Assembly: GCA_039111635.1 (NCBI GenBank)
Contig: JBCAQO010000007.1
Location: 558,001 to 622,000 of the forward strand
Direction of reading: 5' to 3'
Source: Heterobasidion occidentale
Taxonomy: Eukaryota; Basidiomycota; Agaricomycetes; Russulales; Bondarzewiaceae
Length of the DNA stretch: 64,000 nucleotides
The translations under genes were made by a program, and so were the position numbers. Position 1 is the first letter of the stretch. Each line of letters starts with the position of its first letter. Below are positions 31,802 through 44,893 of the stretch, piece by piece. The notes under the pieces were generated by a model that was given only the letters and a program-made list of their open reading frames with translations, ran no database searches and had not been told where the DNA came from.

Positions 31802-34800
31802 TTATGCGGTTTGTGGATAGATATTGTCCAGGACTTGCTGGCCGGATGACTGCGCCGCAGGCCTCTGAGCTGGTGTCATGCCGAACAGCTGAGACACGAT
31901 TGAGTTGTGAGTCGAGTCAGGGCAAAGGAGACGCAAGAAAAGCCACGCACCAGCTTGATCTCCTTCACACTCATCTTGTGCAGCTTCATCCCGGTCCCCT
32001 CTCCAAGTGCTGCATCCGACAGCCCTAGATACACACGAGTCAGCCTTTGCTTCCCGAAACCCCGTGAAAGAACCACACACCTATCTTCAGGTCCTGCAGT
32101 CGGAGCATCCTGAAAAGAGTCGATACTTCAGTCTCCAAAAAGATAGGAAAGGGAACTTTTGTACCGTTCCTCGATGGTATTTCTTACCACCAGCCTCTTT
32201 ACAAATACGTTCTTCTCCTGACCAAGTCGATGTACACGGTCATACGCCTGCGACTCAGCTGCGTAGTTCCATGACAGATCCAAACTGTGAAAGACGCACA
32301 TCAGATGACCAAAAAAGATGTAATATGCAACGAGGTAGACATACTTTATGACCCGGTTTGCAGTGACTAGATTCAAGCCGACACTTCCGCATTTCGTACT
32401 ATTTGTGTCAAATTAGTTGACGGACTTCTGCGTGAGCGCAAAAGCAGTCAAGTACCTGATAAGGATGACTTTGGGGCTCCCGACTCGTCTGAAGTCGACC
32501 AGTGTTCGGTCTCTCGCCTCTCGGCTCATTTTCCCGTCATACCTCAATGCCTGAATTCCATACCGTGCGAATAGCGTCTCTACCAAGTCAAGCATTGAAG
32601 TCCCTGAGCAATGTCCATCAGTTCACTAGCATGGAAGTTCACCAGGAGCAGAGACAGTACATTGTGAGTAGACAATGGTCTTGTCTCCGTGGGTCTCCGC
32701 TTCTTTCAAGGCGTTGATCATGGCGAGCATTTTCGCACTGGGCTCGACGTCATCTTCGCGACGCCAGGTCGCAACCATGCTCGCTGTCGCGGCGCCTGCG
32801 CTGCCTTCCCGTCTCGTGGCCTTGCCCTTACCTTCGACAGGAGGATCCCTGACGCATTAAATACGTGAAAAACATATCTTTCTGAATATGACAAGAAGCT
32901 TACTGTTCATGAGAGTTTGGAGATGAGGTTGGGGCGCGAGAGGATGACGGTGGTTGTTCCTGTGCGCAATCGTCAGCCATCATGTACATGAGTTCATCTC
33001 AACAGCAGTGACACACGTCATCTGTGCTCTCGTCTAGAGTTACTACAGGGAGAAATCATCAGTCTTGTGCTATACAATGGATAGCTGAGAGATACTCACT
33101 CCTTTGTTGCTTCTTCTTCCCCTTCTCACCCACAGTCTTCAATAACGTCGCAATATCCGGCATGTCGTCGTCGTCGTCGGAACTTAAATCACTCAAATTA
33201 CCTGAAAATTCTTTCTTCTTCGTCGTGGTGTCCATCAATGACGAGAACTCCGGCGGGTCGGCACTCTCCGGCTTCGTAATTTTCTTCTTGCCGCGGTCGC
33301 GCTCGGCCCGTACGTATGCCTTAATCTCGTCCTCGCTAGGCTCGAAGGCCGATAGATTGAAGACAAAATTCGCACTGAAGTCGCACATCTTCTTACATGT
33401 GGGGCCTGCGTAGGAGTAGTGAGACAAGAAAACGACTGCTGAAATGTGGAGAAACATACAGGGTCGAAGGCCTTTGGCTTCAGCGAGCTCAAACTCCTTC
33501 TCGACCCTGAGGTTCTGCTGCTCGTTACCGTACCCGCTAGGATGCATCATTGGAATCAATCTATGTCAGTGGATAAGGAACTCACAACTGGCCGTCGTGT
33601 ACGATCGGCGCTTCGCGCAAATTCAACAGGCACTCTGCGGACAAACCTCAAAATGCCGACGCTAAACAAAATCAAAAGAAGAACTGACCGAAACAGATCT
33701 CGTGTCCGCACATCAGCACTCTGCCGGTGTCGTTGAAGAACACTGTGGTCAAGTCGTTAATAGTCTGAGATATAAGAGAAGCTTGGGGCCGCTCACTGTC
33801 ACCGCAGACTGGACAAGTCACATCGTCTTCAGAGCCCTCGTCGGTGAAATCGAGCTCTACCGCTCGCACATGTTCGAGTGCTCTAGATACACAGACCATC
33901 GTCAATGTGAGCATTCTCAGAAACACGCCCGAATAGTACCGACCGTTTCTTGATCTGAAAAATACAAAGAATCTACTGTGAGTTGATGTCGAGGCGAAGT
34001 CCGCAGTGGAACTCACCTTGTCGACCCACGCTGGGCCCATGACTCGCTTCGCACGACCGAGCTCCTTGTCGGCGTCGCTCCCAAGCAACAAGCTAGGATC
34101 CTCGAATCCTTCAGTCTGACTCTGTATATGGGAGGAGCGTGAGCGAGTGCATATACATGCATAACCGGTGAGCAGCGCACGAGGATAAGATTCGGGTGGC
34201 AGCACAGCTGCCGCAGGCGCAAAATCATGACCTGTGGACTCGTTTCAGACTACGGAACTCTGAACCGAAAGGAGGATGGGACGAACAAGCACGACAGCAT
34301 GACTGAAAATCTATCAAATCAGCAAACAATCACACAGATGACCGGAACGACGTAGCAACGCACTTTTTGAGAATCGTGTTCTCCCTAATGAACTTCCCAA
34401 TGCGGATCTTCGCCCGCTTCTCGAAGTTGTCATACAGCTATTCGCGCGTAAGTACTCAGACGGAGACGGCGGAGCGCTCGGAAGGGATATCGAAGAATCA
34501 GCCACGCACCTCGCGTTCGTCGGAGGAAAAATCCAGCGTCACTATCTCGATGGACTTCGGAGGGAGCGTAAGGAGCGGCTTGCCCTCGAGCTGCGCGTCC
34601 TTCTTGCGGCGCAGCATGATCGGCTTGAGGATCTCCTGCGCGCGGAGGCCTGGTCGTGCATAATCCCGTCAGAATCTGTGTTCGATCGTGGCATATATGC
34701 GTACCTGCGAGTGGAGGATCGTCAATCTGCACCTTGCACTGCAGAGCATCCAGTCTGTCTAAATAATGCATCACTTTGCCGTACAACTGTGTTTGCGTAC

Positions 34801-36711
34801 GATGTATTCGTCGAAACTCTCCCAATCATTCCACGGGCGGAAATGGCCGAAACGGATAAGCCCGTAGATGTCGGCTCTGCACCCAATGGAAGCACACAAA
34901 AATTCTCAGTGATGTCTCGGACATGAACCGGGAAGAGGACACGCACAAGGTATTCGTGACAGGCGTGCCCGTCAAAAGCCATCGATATTTGGAGCGCAGT
35001 TGAGCTACGGTTTTACTTGAGCGCGTCGCCCTGCATCATCCGGGCGCAGAACAAGAAGTGTGAGGAGTCAGAACGGGAAGATAAAAGAGAATAAAAAGGC
35101 TAGCAGATGCGACGTGCCTGTTCCGAATGAACTGTGCTTCGTCCAAGACGACGCGGCGCCACTTCATCCTCGCGAGTGGGCCTCTATCCAGGCCCCAATC
35201 AATAATCAATATAAACGAAACGACGTGGGGAGCGTACCCGTATTGCTGAAGCCACTTCAGATGTTCATCCTCCTCGACGTCGGGGTCTTTGATCACAAAC
35301 TCAAGATTAAGTGTTTGGTACGTTGTGATGATGACCTAGATTAGATTCATCAGAAAACCTCATGAGTGTGAATACTAAGCCTCACGTCTTTCGATCGCAT
35401 CGCAGAGACCGTCTTGAGTTTGTCTTTGCCGTGGTGGATATGTACATTGAATATTCCATTCGTCTTCGCCTCGAGCTCCTCCTTCCACTGTACAATATGA
35501 GATGATTCAAAATCAGACTGAGTACGAATACAGATATAAAGGCTCAAAGAAAAGGAAAACCTGTTGTAGAAGCGCGGCGGGGACAACAATTAGCGTTGCG
35601 CGGATCGTGTCATTCACATCCGGCATGTTCATCGCCATGGTGGCGATCATCTGAACGGTTTTACCTGTCGTATAACCTTTGAGAACCGAGACATCAAGCT
35701 GTCAAAGCATATGGAAATCACCCAATCCCATGTCGTCACTATATGGGGAGTCAACCAATCGTCGCGTTATGATATATGGATACGTACGCCAGGATGCCGC
35801 CTTTGTATTGACTTTCCGTTTCCTGTATGAGCATCCTATTCCAGTGGGAGAGCACAGGCGGCGATGTGAGATGAGGCACGGAGATTGATCTGAGAAGGCT
35901 AACCAAGCGACTCCGATAATTTGGTGAGGGATGAGGCGGACTTCCATACCGGGAAGCAAGTCTTTCGCGCTGATGGCATTGAAATCACACGTCCATGAGT
36001 TATGAGTTTCTCGCGTAGTGTACACGACAAGAAGGGCTTCAACATCACGAAAGAGACGCACTCCTTCAGGCCTAAATACTTCATCCCGTCGCGAACCAGC
36101 AAACCGCTGCTCAAATTATCAATACTCTTCGAGACGAATTCTGCGAGTCTGAAGTATTTTTAGAGAAGAGTTGAGAGCAATGAATGAGCAATGAATGTGA
36201 GAAGATCGAAAGGACGATCGACTCACCGTTCTTGTTGATCCGGACCGCCAATATCGAACTGCGTAAGGGAACTGTCTTTGTCGTAATTCAATTGAAAAGT
36301 TCCCGCACGTCCGAGCACGAGTGGAGAGCTAGAGAGCAATGCCCGCGCATTGAACACATCGCCACCGGCATCCAGTTGAATTCTGGTGTCTACGGCGCGC
36401 ACAGCCATACAAGGAAGATGCGGAGCTTTGTTCAGTATACATCTTTTGGTGACTATGTATTGAATGCTCGAACACTCACCGGGGGATTGGGTGCTCGCAA
36501 GAAGCCCGCTCGGGAGTCTGTTGAGCTTCTCTCTAGGTGCCCCGGACACACGTCGTTTATTACCGGGACCAGGCGTGCTCGACGGCCCCGGACCCGTCTG
36601 ATCGTCCCACCTGCGCTTGTTGCCTGCAAGCGCGTCAGGTTGGAGGAAGTCGACATTGACCGGACCGTCTTCGTCGTCTTGGGCGTGCAGCGCCGCGAGG
36701 ATGCGCGACAT
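31802..36711 (-). CDS. SNF2-family ATPase with RING finger (RAD16/ULS1-like)
   Basis: A large intron-rich gene starting MSRILAALHAQDDEDGPVNV at 36711. The N-terminal region includes RRVSGAPREKLNRLPSGLL and LLPGMEVRLIPHQIIGVAW. The ATPase has KGGILA-DDMGLG-KTVQMIAT (Walker A spread over small exons), LIVVPAALL, VVLDEAQFIRNR (DEAQ box) and RWLLTGTPVTN. A RING finger is inserted before the helicase C-lobe: CPVCGD, VLMCGHEICFDC and CPTCKKMC. The C-lobe has TIVYSQWTSMLDLVETLFAR, RYDGKMSREARDRTLVDF, GSVGLNLVTANRVI and AESQAYDRVHRLGQEKNVFV. The end reads QQVLDNIYPQTA with the stop at 31802. Helicase with embedded RING is the layout of Rad5, Rad16 and Uls1. No HIRAN domain was noticed, so I favour the Rad16/Uls1 side. 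Nuclear role in chromatin remodelling and ubiquitin or SUMO-linked repair is inferred from the family. An acidic linker (LSSDDDDDMPDIATLL) lies after the RING. Confidence 0.93.
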
Positions 36712-36893
36712 AGTGGCGGTTGCAAGGCAAGTTGGGATGCCAATTTGGACAAAGGACCCGGACTCGAGACGCGTTGGTGGCGCACAAATTAACTCGGGTT
36801 AGGGTTTCATTTACCGTCCTCTCTTTCGCCTTCGTCATCTTTCGAATTATTTGTGTCGCACGGATAGACTGCAGCGTCGAGCACGGCGCGCAC
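36712..36893. promoter_or_regulatory. Bidirectional promoter with telomere-box-like motif
   Basis: A 182-base region between the divergent SNF2-RING and COQ8-type genes. It contains GGGTTAGGGTTTCAT at about 36796-36810, a telo-box-like TTAGGGTTT element. Confidence 0.5.
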
Positions 36894-39626
36894 ATGCCCC
36901 CAGGACCCGCGTTCAACTGGATATGTGTTGCCCACTCTGCTCTTGACATCCTCAATCATGCCGCGCGCTACCGTGCAGCCCAGCTCTCAAGCCCCCTCAC
37001 GTCTCAGCCAGTGCAGAAGCAACAAAAAGTAAACGATCATGTCTCTGTGCGGAGACATGAGAGGAATGAAGAGGAAGAATTAGAGGCGGTAGAAGGTGAG
37101 TGTGGGATGGTGCATGCACATGAACTCGACTCGACATCTTTTGTGGTACACGTCTGTTATAGGTCTCACGCGCACGGATACACAACAAACAGGTTCTTTG
37201 AATGCTGAATTCGAGCCAGTGCTCTCAATCAGCATAGACCATCCGGCGACGGAACAACGGCGAGTACAAGCAGACTCGCACTTCGTCCGACCGGACTCAC
37301 TGCGACACGCGAACGAAGCATGGATTTCTCAAATATCCATCTCTCCGTTGCCTATCTTTCCCAATTACCCGATAGAGCCCGTGCTAGAACACTCTAATGT
37401 CGTCACTGCTACTACCACTGCTCAACCTGAGCAACCTGGCCTCACACAATCCGAACTCGTATCGTCTGGTCCTCCTCGTCAAGAAACAGCGTTCCCATTT
37501 GCGCCCCCGTCAACACTAGAAGCATCCCCTCCGCCCCTAGTAGAAGACCCAAATTCTTCTCTGGCACTCGACGCAGAGCCCATAATTATCTCTTCTGACG
37601 TATGTCCCATGTTTGCACATTCAGCGCTTCTGTCTTCGTCCATGGCCTTCTTCATATCTAATATATTCTGAAAGGAATCCATTCCGGACCTTCCCCCGGC
37701 TCGTGCACTTCAATCTTCAAAAGTGCCGTCCTCGCGCCTGGGCAGACTCTTCCACTATGGGGGTGCGCGTCTTCGTCTCTTCCCTCATCTGACATCGCAC
37801 TTTTTCAACTCTCTAGCTTGTCGCTGTTATTTTCAACGCCCTCATTTACTTTGAATAGGTCTCGCTGCATCTCTCAGCTTCGGCGCCGCCTCGGAGCTCG
37901 TCCGTCGCTCGGCTTCTTCATCCGATTCCGCCAATGCGGGAAGCGGCTCGTTAATGCTGACGGAGGCTAATGTCACGCGTCTCGTGAGCAAGCTGTCGCA
38001 GATGCGCGGTGCGGCGCTGAAGATCGGGCAGTTTCTGAGCATACAAGGTGCGTCTGGATTGTCCATCACTGAAGAGCGGGTATCGTGGAGGCTACGACGT
38101 ATTCAACTGGTTTTGCGCGTTGTGTAGACACGCATGTGCTCCCGCCTGAGATCGAGCGTGTGTTTCGGAGAGTGCAGGACAGCGCACATTACATGCCGAA
38201 CTGGCAAATGGAGGTTTGCTTCTTCCCTTCTTTTGTTTTCTAGTCCTCTTTCAAGCTCATGTCCCGCTTTCCCTCTTCTCATATACTAGAAAGTCCTGGC
38301 TACCTCTCTCGGTCCCTCTTGGCGCACCGCCTTCAGCACGTTCGACCCCACTCCCTTCGCTGCCGCCTCCATCGGGCAAGTCCACCGCGCGGTCCTCACC
38401 GCAGATGCGAGCCCGACGGGTGCCGAGGCGCGCGTTGCAGTGAAGATCCAGTTCCCGAACGTGCGCGAGTCCGTGGAGACTGATCTTTCGTACGTGAGCG
38501 CGCTGATGAAGGTAGGCGGGGTGCTGCCAAAGGGTGCGTTCTTGGGCCGGACTATTGAGGTGCGCCTTCTCCGCCCTCGCCATCCTGACCTTTCACCTCA
38601 CCCGCTGAACGCAATCCCCGCTCTTCCTGCATGGCGGCTGCAGGTCATGAAACAAGAGCTCGCCGACGAATGCGACTACGCGCGCGAAGCCTCCTTCCTT
38701 TGCGCCTTCCGCGCCCCCTCCAAGCTCGGCAACGACGCGCGGTTCAAGGTCCCGTGGGTGTGGGACGGCAGCACGGACCGCGTGCTCGTGATGGAACACG
38801 TGGACGGCACAAGCGTCGGCGGGGACGCCGTACACGCGCTACCGCAGGAAGACAGGGACGCGATCGCGGCGCGTATCATTGAGCTCTGTTTGAAGGAGCT
38901 CTTCGTGTTCCGCGCGATGCAGACGGACCCGAACTGGTCGAACTTCCTGTGGAACGCGCGGACGAAGCAGGTGCGCGGGTTTCCGTCTCTGTTTTCTATA
39001 CTATTTTTTTGTCGTGCTGAACCATTTGGGCGTGTCGCGTTGCACAGATCGAGCTGGTGGATTTCGGCGCAACGCGCGAGTACGACGTCGCGTTCATCGA
39101 TAATTGGCTGCGCCTTCTGCAAGCAGCCGCCTCTGGCGACCGCCCAACGTCCGTCGAGCGGAGCATTCAACTCGGCTACCTCACCGGCGAAGAGAACGAG
39201 GTACGCCAGCGCCACTCCCTTTATTACCCAGCCTCGCAATCGATTTTCGTTCTGACTTGCTCTCATCCCCGTTACAGATGATGCTCGACGCCCACGTCAC
39301 GTCCATGGCGCTCCTCGCGACGCCCTTCCGCGCAGACACGCCCCAGCCATTCGCGTTCGGGCCCGGCTCGCGCTGGACGGAGGTCACCGGCGAGATCCGC
39401 TCGCTCATCCCCGTCATGCTGCGGCACCGGCTCACGCCCCCGCCGCGCGAGACGTACAGTCTCAACAGGTGCGTCGCGCGCCTGCGCATACCGTACGCCT
39501 GCTGATGCGTCAACTGGCTGCAGAAAACTGAGCGGCGCGTTTTTGCTTGCGTCGCGCCTGGGTGCGCGGGTTGATTGCAAGACGCTCTGGGACGGCGTCG
39601 TGGATGGGTACAAGTTCACTACTTAG
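36894..39626 (+). CDS. COQ8: UbiB/ABC1 atypical kinase, mitochondrial COQ8 type
   Basis: Supports coenzyme Q biosynthesis at the inner mitochondrial membrane. Start MPPGPAFNWICVAHSALDIL at 36894. A long poorly conserved linker follows (HPATEQRRVQADSHFVRPDS and SPLPIFPNYPIEPVLEHSNV). The UbiB core then reads SRLGRLFHYGGLAASLSFGA, SQMRGAALKIGQFLSIQ (the KxGQ motif), LPPEIERVFRRVQDSAHYMP, PFAAASIGQVHRAVL (Ala-rich replacement of the Gly-loop) and ARVAVKIQFPNVRESVETDL. It continues LADECDYAREASFL, LVMEHVDGTSVGG, MQTDPNWSNFLWN (catalytic Asp, metal Asn) and ELVDFGATREYDVAFID. The stop is at 39624-39626. All UbiB-specific motifs are present and intact across about eight short introns. Confidence 0.95.
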
Positions 39627-40059
39627 ACTCTGGCCTTGACCGAAAATCCTACTCAAACCTCTTGTCTCGCGGCACGGATGACGAAGGCGTCGCGCAAGCC
39701 ACTCGAGACATTCACACGCGCTCGCCGAGACGGCAGCTTCGTGCAGATGGTATCAACCCTCATGGGGGCCTCTATTCTATTGTTGAATATAGAATTAATG
39801 CGTAGGGTACTTTGTATGTGTCTGTGGTCGGGAAGGAGGGCGAGGCAGGAAGGGGTGATATAACAAACCAATCTCTGCTCTCGGTCTTCCCGCAGGGAAG
39901 TGATGAGACGGTCGTGAAGAGGTGCGACTGTTGAAAGTCGTAGGTGCGTGGATGCGTGGGTTATTGGGTCATTGATGCGTCAATTGTTTAATCGTTTCAG
40001 TACGTCCAAGAAACACAGAAGGGAGAGGTGGGGGCAGTCAGTTGACGGTTGAGATGCGC
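39627..40059. other. Convergent intergenic region
   Basis: The shared 3' side of the COQ8-type gene (plus) and the OPI3-type gene (minus). No gene recognised. Confidence 0.6.
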
Positions 40060-40986
40060 TCAAATATCTTTCTTGAAGCCGTTAGAGGAGGCGGAGGCCG
40101 CGCGCTTGGAGTAGATCATGTCGGTGAATGGCCTGAGGAAGAAAGATGATGATAGGGCTCAGTAAGAGGACACAGTGAGGACTTGTCGACATACCCTTCA
40201 AAGCGGAGCGCGATGATGTACACAATGTACACGTACAGCGTAATGAGTAGGCCCGCGGGGCTCTCGTACCTTCATTGAAAGAGTTGATATTAGCATAAAT
40301 CCGTCAGGGTTCTCCTGCCAGCAAGAAGCGCAAAAAGAGAAGACAAAGAAACTAAACGAGACGCACCACAACGATGTTGCGGCGAAGCACATCGTGCTGC
40401 CGACGTACATCGGGTCGCGGAGGACGTTGAACGGGAAGCCTTCAACGCGGTGGTCCATGAGGATCCCAAAATAGTCCCCGAGGAACGTGCCCGTGATGCC
40501 GAGCGCCCAGGTCGAAGTCAGCACGAGCGTCTGACCCACCGCAAAGAGCGCGGTGGGTAGCACGGTCGAGAGGGGTGCGGGGAGGAGAGGGATGGTCGGC
40601 TGTTCGAAGAGCGCGCGCTGAAAGCTGAGCGCACCAAGAAATGAGAGCATCAGAAGGGAGTATGATACTGATGGGAAGGAGGGAGGGCGAGGAAAGTGAA
40701 CGTACAGGTGGTCACGGACCATCCCGGCGACGAAGATGGAGAGCGCGAGGAAGTAGCACGCCCTCCGCGCGTTCCCTCCGAAAAGACGCGTCAGCGTCTT
40801 GTTTCTATACTCTAATGTAACCCGCGCAGAACGTTAACTGGCCTGGATGTGGACAGTAGGGTGGGATATGAATTACATACCATCACGCGCGACGATGTTC
40901 CATGCGGTGGGGTTGAACGCGATGGCAGCCAGCGAGAGGTATAGGGAGACCTTCGAGGTGTCTATGAGCGATTGGAGGGAGGCCAT
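40060..40986 (-). CDS. OPI3: Phospholipid methyltransferase, OPI3/PEMT type
   Basis: Catalyses the last two methylations from phosphatidyl-N-methylethanolamine to phosphatidylcholine in the ER membrane, using SAM. Start MASLQSLIDTSKVSLYLSLA at 40986 (short first exon ending WNIVARD). Then EYRNKTLTRLFGGNARRACY, FLALSIFVAGMVRDHL, SFQRALFEQPTIPLLP, LFAVGQTLVLTSTWALG, GTFLGDYFGILMDHRVEGFP and FNVLRDPMYVGSTMCFAATS (SAM/phospholipid-binding region). The last exon reads SPAGLLITLYVYIVYIIALR to a Lys-rich end (SNGFKKDI, stop 40060-40062). Four hydrophobic segments and about 200 residues match the single-domain OPI3/PEMT class rather than the larger CHO2. Confidence 0.93.
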
Positions 40987-41514
40987 GAACGTCGTTTGAA
41001 CCGGACAGCGGACGTGGGGGCAAGAGCAAGGAAATAGACGCCCATTGACCAGAATATGGCATTATGTAATTGGCTCTCTGGCATGTGTTTGGTCGACGTC
41101 CCAGCCCCCACGCAAGCTGCGAAAGCATGGCGGCCCTGTACATCGGCGAGTACGTAGATATACCATAGGCAGCGAGTCAAGATAGGCTCGAGCGGCCAAC
41201 CATCGCGGACCAGCTCGAACGAGAATCAAGGCGCGCATTTTAGCCCCCACGAAAGAAAACATAACCATCAGATAGGATTCAACCAAACAATATTAACACA
41301 ACAGTAGACGAAACGGATGAGGCCCGGAAGACTCCCGGAAGACACGAGTGTTCCCGATCCATCGTGCATGAAGTAATCCACAACACTGAGAAAACACGAG
41401 GCCTGTACATGTACAACGCTCAGGGCACGCCGACGCCGCGTGCCCGACACACGTCGCAGATGTACGGCCCTACAGCGAGCGAGCGCAATAGGGTGAGACG
41501 GATTTGTGTGCATG
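40987..41514. other. Intergenic, no gene recognised
   Basis: The promoter side of OPI3 and 3' side of the E2 gene, both on the minus strand. The short frames seen here carry no recognisable motif. Confidence 0.55.
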
Positions 41515-42631
41515 TCAGAGGCGCTTGAGCGCCTTCTTGCGTTTTTCGCTGCCAACGACACCAGGCGCCGCGCCGCGCTTGACGGCCTTGGCCGTCCCGG
41601 CCGACGAGACGTTCGAATCCGCGGTGCCGAGGGGAGAGGGCGAGAGCACGCGCTCCTTGCCTTTTTCGTCACCGGAGAGAGAGGAGAGAGAGGATGAAAT
41701 CGAAATCTTGTTTGAGGCGGACTGCTGGAGCGGCTGGAAGGGGGGAGACGATGTGACCTTCATTGATGAGATGACAGATGATGTAGATGGTTTAGGAGGA
41801 TCCAGGGGAGTGGGTTGAGATGATAGATCTGTTACAGATGCGCTCTTCGTGAATTCTGGTGGTGGCACCTGAAAGGGGTAGCGCAAACTGATCAGAACCG
41901 TCAAACGGGTGGTAGAGCCTAGTTGTCAAGCGCACCTTTGGCATGGCATGAACGCTCGTGATTAGCTTCGCGCGCTCGCAATAGCTTTCATAGTTCTCCT
42001 GCAGAAGCTTGCCGGCCTCCTCATCGAGTGCCGAATCAGGGTTCGGGTAGATGAGCAGGCATTTTACGGTCACAAGGATGTGCGCGATGCCGTATGAAGA
42101 TTTCCAGTCTTTCTTGAGCGTGTTGACACAGATCTCGCCCGCGTCTGACACGTTTGGGTGGAAAATCTTGGTTGCGAACCAGCCTGGTCAGAAAGGGAAC
42201 AGATAGTTTGAGCACAGCTACTCTACCAGAAAAACGAAGACGGTAAATTAGGATTGTTGAACGCACACTTTGGTGGGGCTGCTGGGAACTCCTCTGTGAA
42301 CTTGAACTTGACTCTGAAGTACCCGCCCGCATACGGTGTGCCCTCTAAGATGGGAACAAACCGTGTCAGCCACACGCGTCATTTCGTCACCGCGTCGAAG
42401 ACGACGCGTAAGGTAGAAAGTAATGCGTACCAGGGCCCTGAATGATTCCTGTGACATCGAGCATGTTGTCCTCATTCGTGACGGCACGGATACCTTCTGG
42501 TGGGTTCGTTCTGAGCTCATTGAGCTCCCGCATGAGACGGCGGAGGACTGCTGGCGTGACAGACTATATCACATGAGAGCGTAAAATCAGTCTGTTCAGT
42601 ATTAGAGCATGCAGAGGCCTATACGCACCAT
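41515..42631 (-). CDS. Ubiquitin-conjugating enzyme E2, UBE2S type (APC/C chain-elongating)
   Basis: The first exon (42629-42631) encodes only the initiator Met, followed by GTGCGT. Exon 2 starts at 42563 with [20 protein letters not shown]. The UBC fold reads [38 protein letters not shown] and [20 protein letters not shown] with the catalytic Cys. Then [20 protein letters not shown] and a Ser/Pro-rich tail ([13 protein letters not shown]), ending in the basic [10 protein letters not shown]. In UBE2S a basic C-terminal tail ending in an L-R-R-L-like motif docks onto the anaphase-promoting complex, and the terminal L-K-R-L here fits it. The enzyme would extend ubiquitin chains on APC/C substrates during mitosis. 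Length and motif order support UBE2S rather than UBC4/5 classes. Confidence 0.93.
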
Positions 42632-44893
42632 GATGAGAGAGGGGGAGAGTGAGGTGGTGGGACTCGGCGAAGTTGAACTCTGGTCGGCGTTGAAAGGTGT
42701 TGCATTCGCCCTTTCCCGATTGGATTTCCGACAGCACGTAACGTCACAATTTGCCTTGTCACGAAGGCCCTCTCTGCGCACACTCCTTCTGATCTTCAGC
42801 TTTATCGTTCCCCGCTGGCCTCCCTCTCAACGTGTTTATGTTGCACTGGCGGGTACTTCCAATAATTCACGCTTTTTTTTTCTTTCAAAAAAGACAGAAA
42901 AAATAAATAGGCTCCCCTGCATCGTATGCAGAAGCGCATCGCTTTCTTCCGCTTGTCCTGATTTACGAGGCTCGACCTGGCCTGGCATCGTCTTGTCGAG
43001 GACCGCGACGCTTCTTGCTGCTCATGAGAAGCGATGGACATCTCGCGCTTTGGACTGCGCTCCTGCAGGACAATATTTGCTCTGTGTGAACGACTTTAGC
43101 CCATCACAATTCTCTGTTGTATATGCAAGGACGTAATCAATCATCTCGCTCTTCATGCAGTTTCTCCTCTTGGTTTTCTAGGTATCACCACGCTGCTTTG
43201 CCGTACCTTGTTCACCAATACCAGACGTCTCCTCTCGTCAAGCCTACGCTTCTTGATGACCTAGATTGTGGTGCTAGCCATGTCAGCTTCTCTTATCCTT
43301 GTTTCTAACCAGCATAATCAGACTTCGTGCTCAGCCTGGCTTTCTTGAAGAAGCGCACGATGTGATTGTCCCTTTTCTTGGTCGTCGAGCATTCCTGCGC
43401 GTGCTCCTTGTGCTTATTCTTGTTAGTTCCACTGTCTAGAATGCAGACGTGCCTTGCCATATCTCGTCGCCTTGCTGAACCTGTGGCTACCCCTGCCTGG
43501 ACCTTTAGATGGCGGTTGTGAGTACTGCGCAATGGCCCAACTTCCTCTTCTGACGATTTACATTGTGCGACACATGGCGACTATGTTATTCATGTTCGCC
43601 TTGCGCTACCCATCACTCGGAATTTCACTCCACTGAATTCGTGCACCGCCGTTTGCCTCCAGTGCTACGCCTGTCAAACGGTGCATGTTCCCGAAAAACT
43701 TTCCCCTTGAAGCTTGAAGATTGACATCGATAAGCCCTTCATTCTTTTACGTCTACCGATTTGTCTAGGCGACTTCTTGCCGTCTTCCATCACACTGGTG
43801 CCAGTTCGTTACCCTCCATGACTTCCGGAAGACTGGAAAGAATCCAGCGCCGTCGTCTGCTGTCGAAATTCTCTACTCAACAGAGCTCACACAACTCCTG
43901 ATGGCGGCAGGTTTCTTTCGCCGCTCCTCACTGTTTGGTCGATCTGGGCTATCCCCTATTTCCGCCTATGCTGTACCAACAAGAGCAACAGACCAGCCCA
44001 TTCACCGAGTTGACTGACACTGACATGTACACTTCGATTTCTATCACGACCAAGGATTACCGCAAGCTTGGTTTCGAACCGGAACGAACCGGCGCCATCG
44101 AAAAACGACTCGCCATTGGCCCTTGCGACTACGGCATCATGCCCATGATACGTAGCCAGTACACATTGCTTCTCATCGCAGTTCCCTCTCCTCATGGGCC
44201 GTATAGGTGAGTGGCGATGAGGATATGAGAAAACAGTGGCTGGACGGTTGAAACTCGAGGGCATTGACACCCGTTGTTTTGCCCTCCTACCAGTTTAGAC
44301 GCATTTTCCTAGCCTCCATTGAAGATGTCTACATAGTATAAGCTGACATTCTGTAGGAGTTGACCGTGTTTAAAAAATGTCGGCCAAACTTCGGATTCAC
44401 CAGATTGGATGAAGATAGACATACAAGATGGCAACTTCGCGCCATGAACTTCAAGCGACAAGCCGCAACGGCCGGGGCATTCTAGAGCGTTGTTCCGTTG
44501 CCACAAGGAACCTCACTGGTTAGCCATATCCGACCGGCAATCTCAATCAGGCCCAATGCCATCAGACCTCCTAAATATTTAGAAGAGTCCTCAGTGGCTG
44601 CCACTCAGTGGTAAGCTTGCCACGCTGTTACTATTTTAGGCAGGTGAATCGCGATCAGGGAGTTGCCGTGCTGGGGCGGCGGAGGTGCATGAGGCGACAG
44701 TGAGGAATTCCGTATTCGAGAATGCCGTTATTTACGTCGGCGTTGACTTCGGGGTCATCACTATGCGCCTACACCCATAATCGAGAAGTTTTATATGCGC
44801 CCACAGTCTGACTCTCTTCTTCCTTCTTACATTCACGACTGACGATCTCCCGCTCAGCTCAACTGCTCAGTATATGCTTAGCAGGCCTTCAAG
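42632..44893. other. 2.3-kb stretch without a recognised gene
   Basis: Several short plus-strand frames at 43117-43640 and 43935-44210 (for example SPFTELTDTDMYTSISITTK) have unbiased-looking codons, but no motif, start context or exon series convinced me. It may hold an unidentified or decayed gene. Confidence 0.45.
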
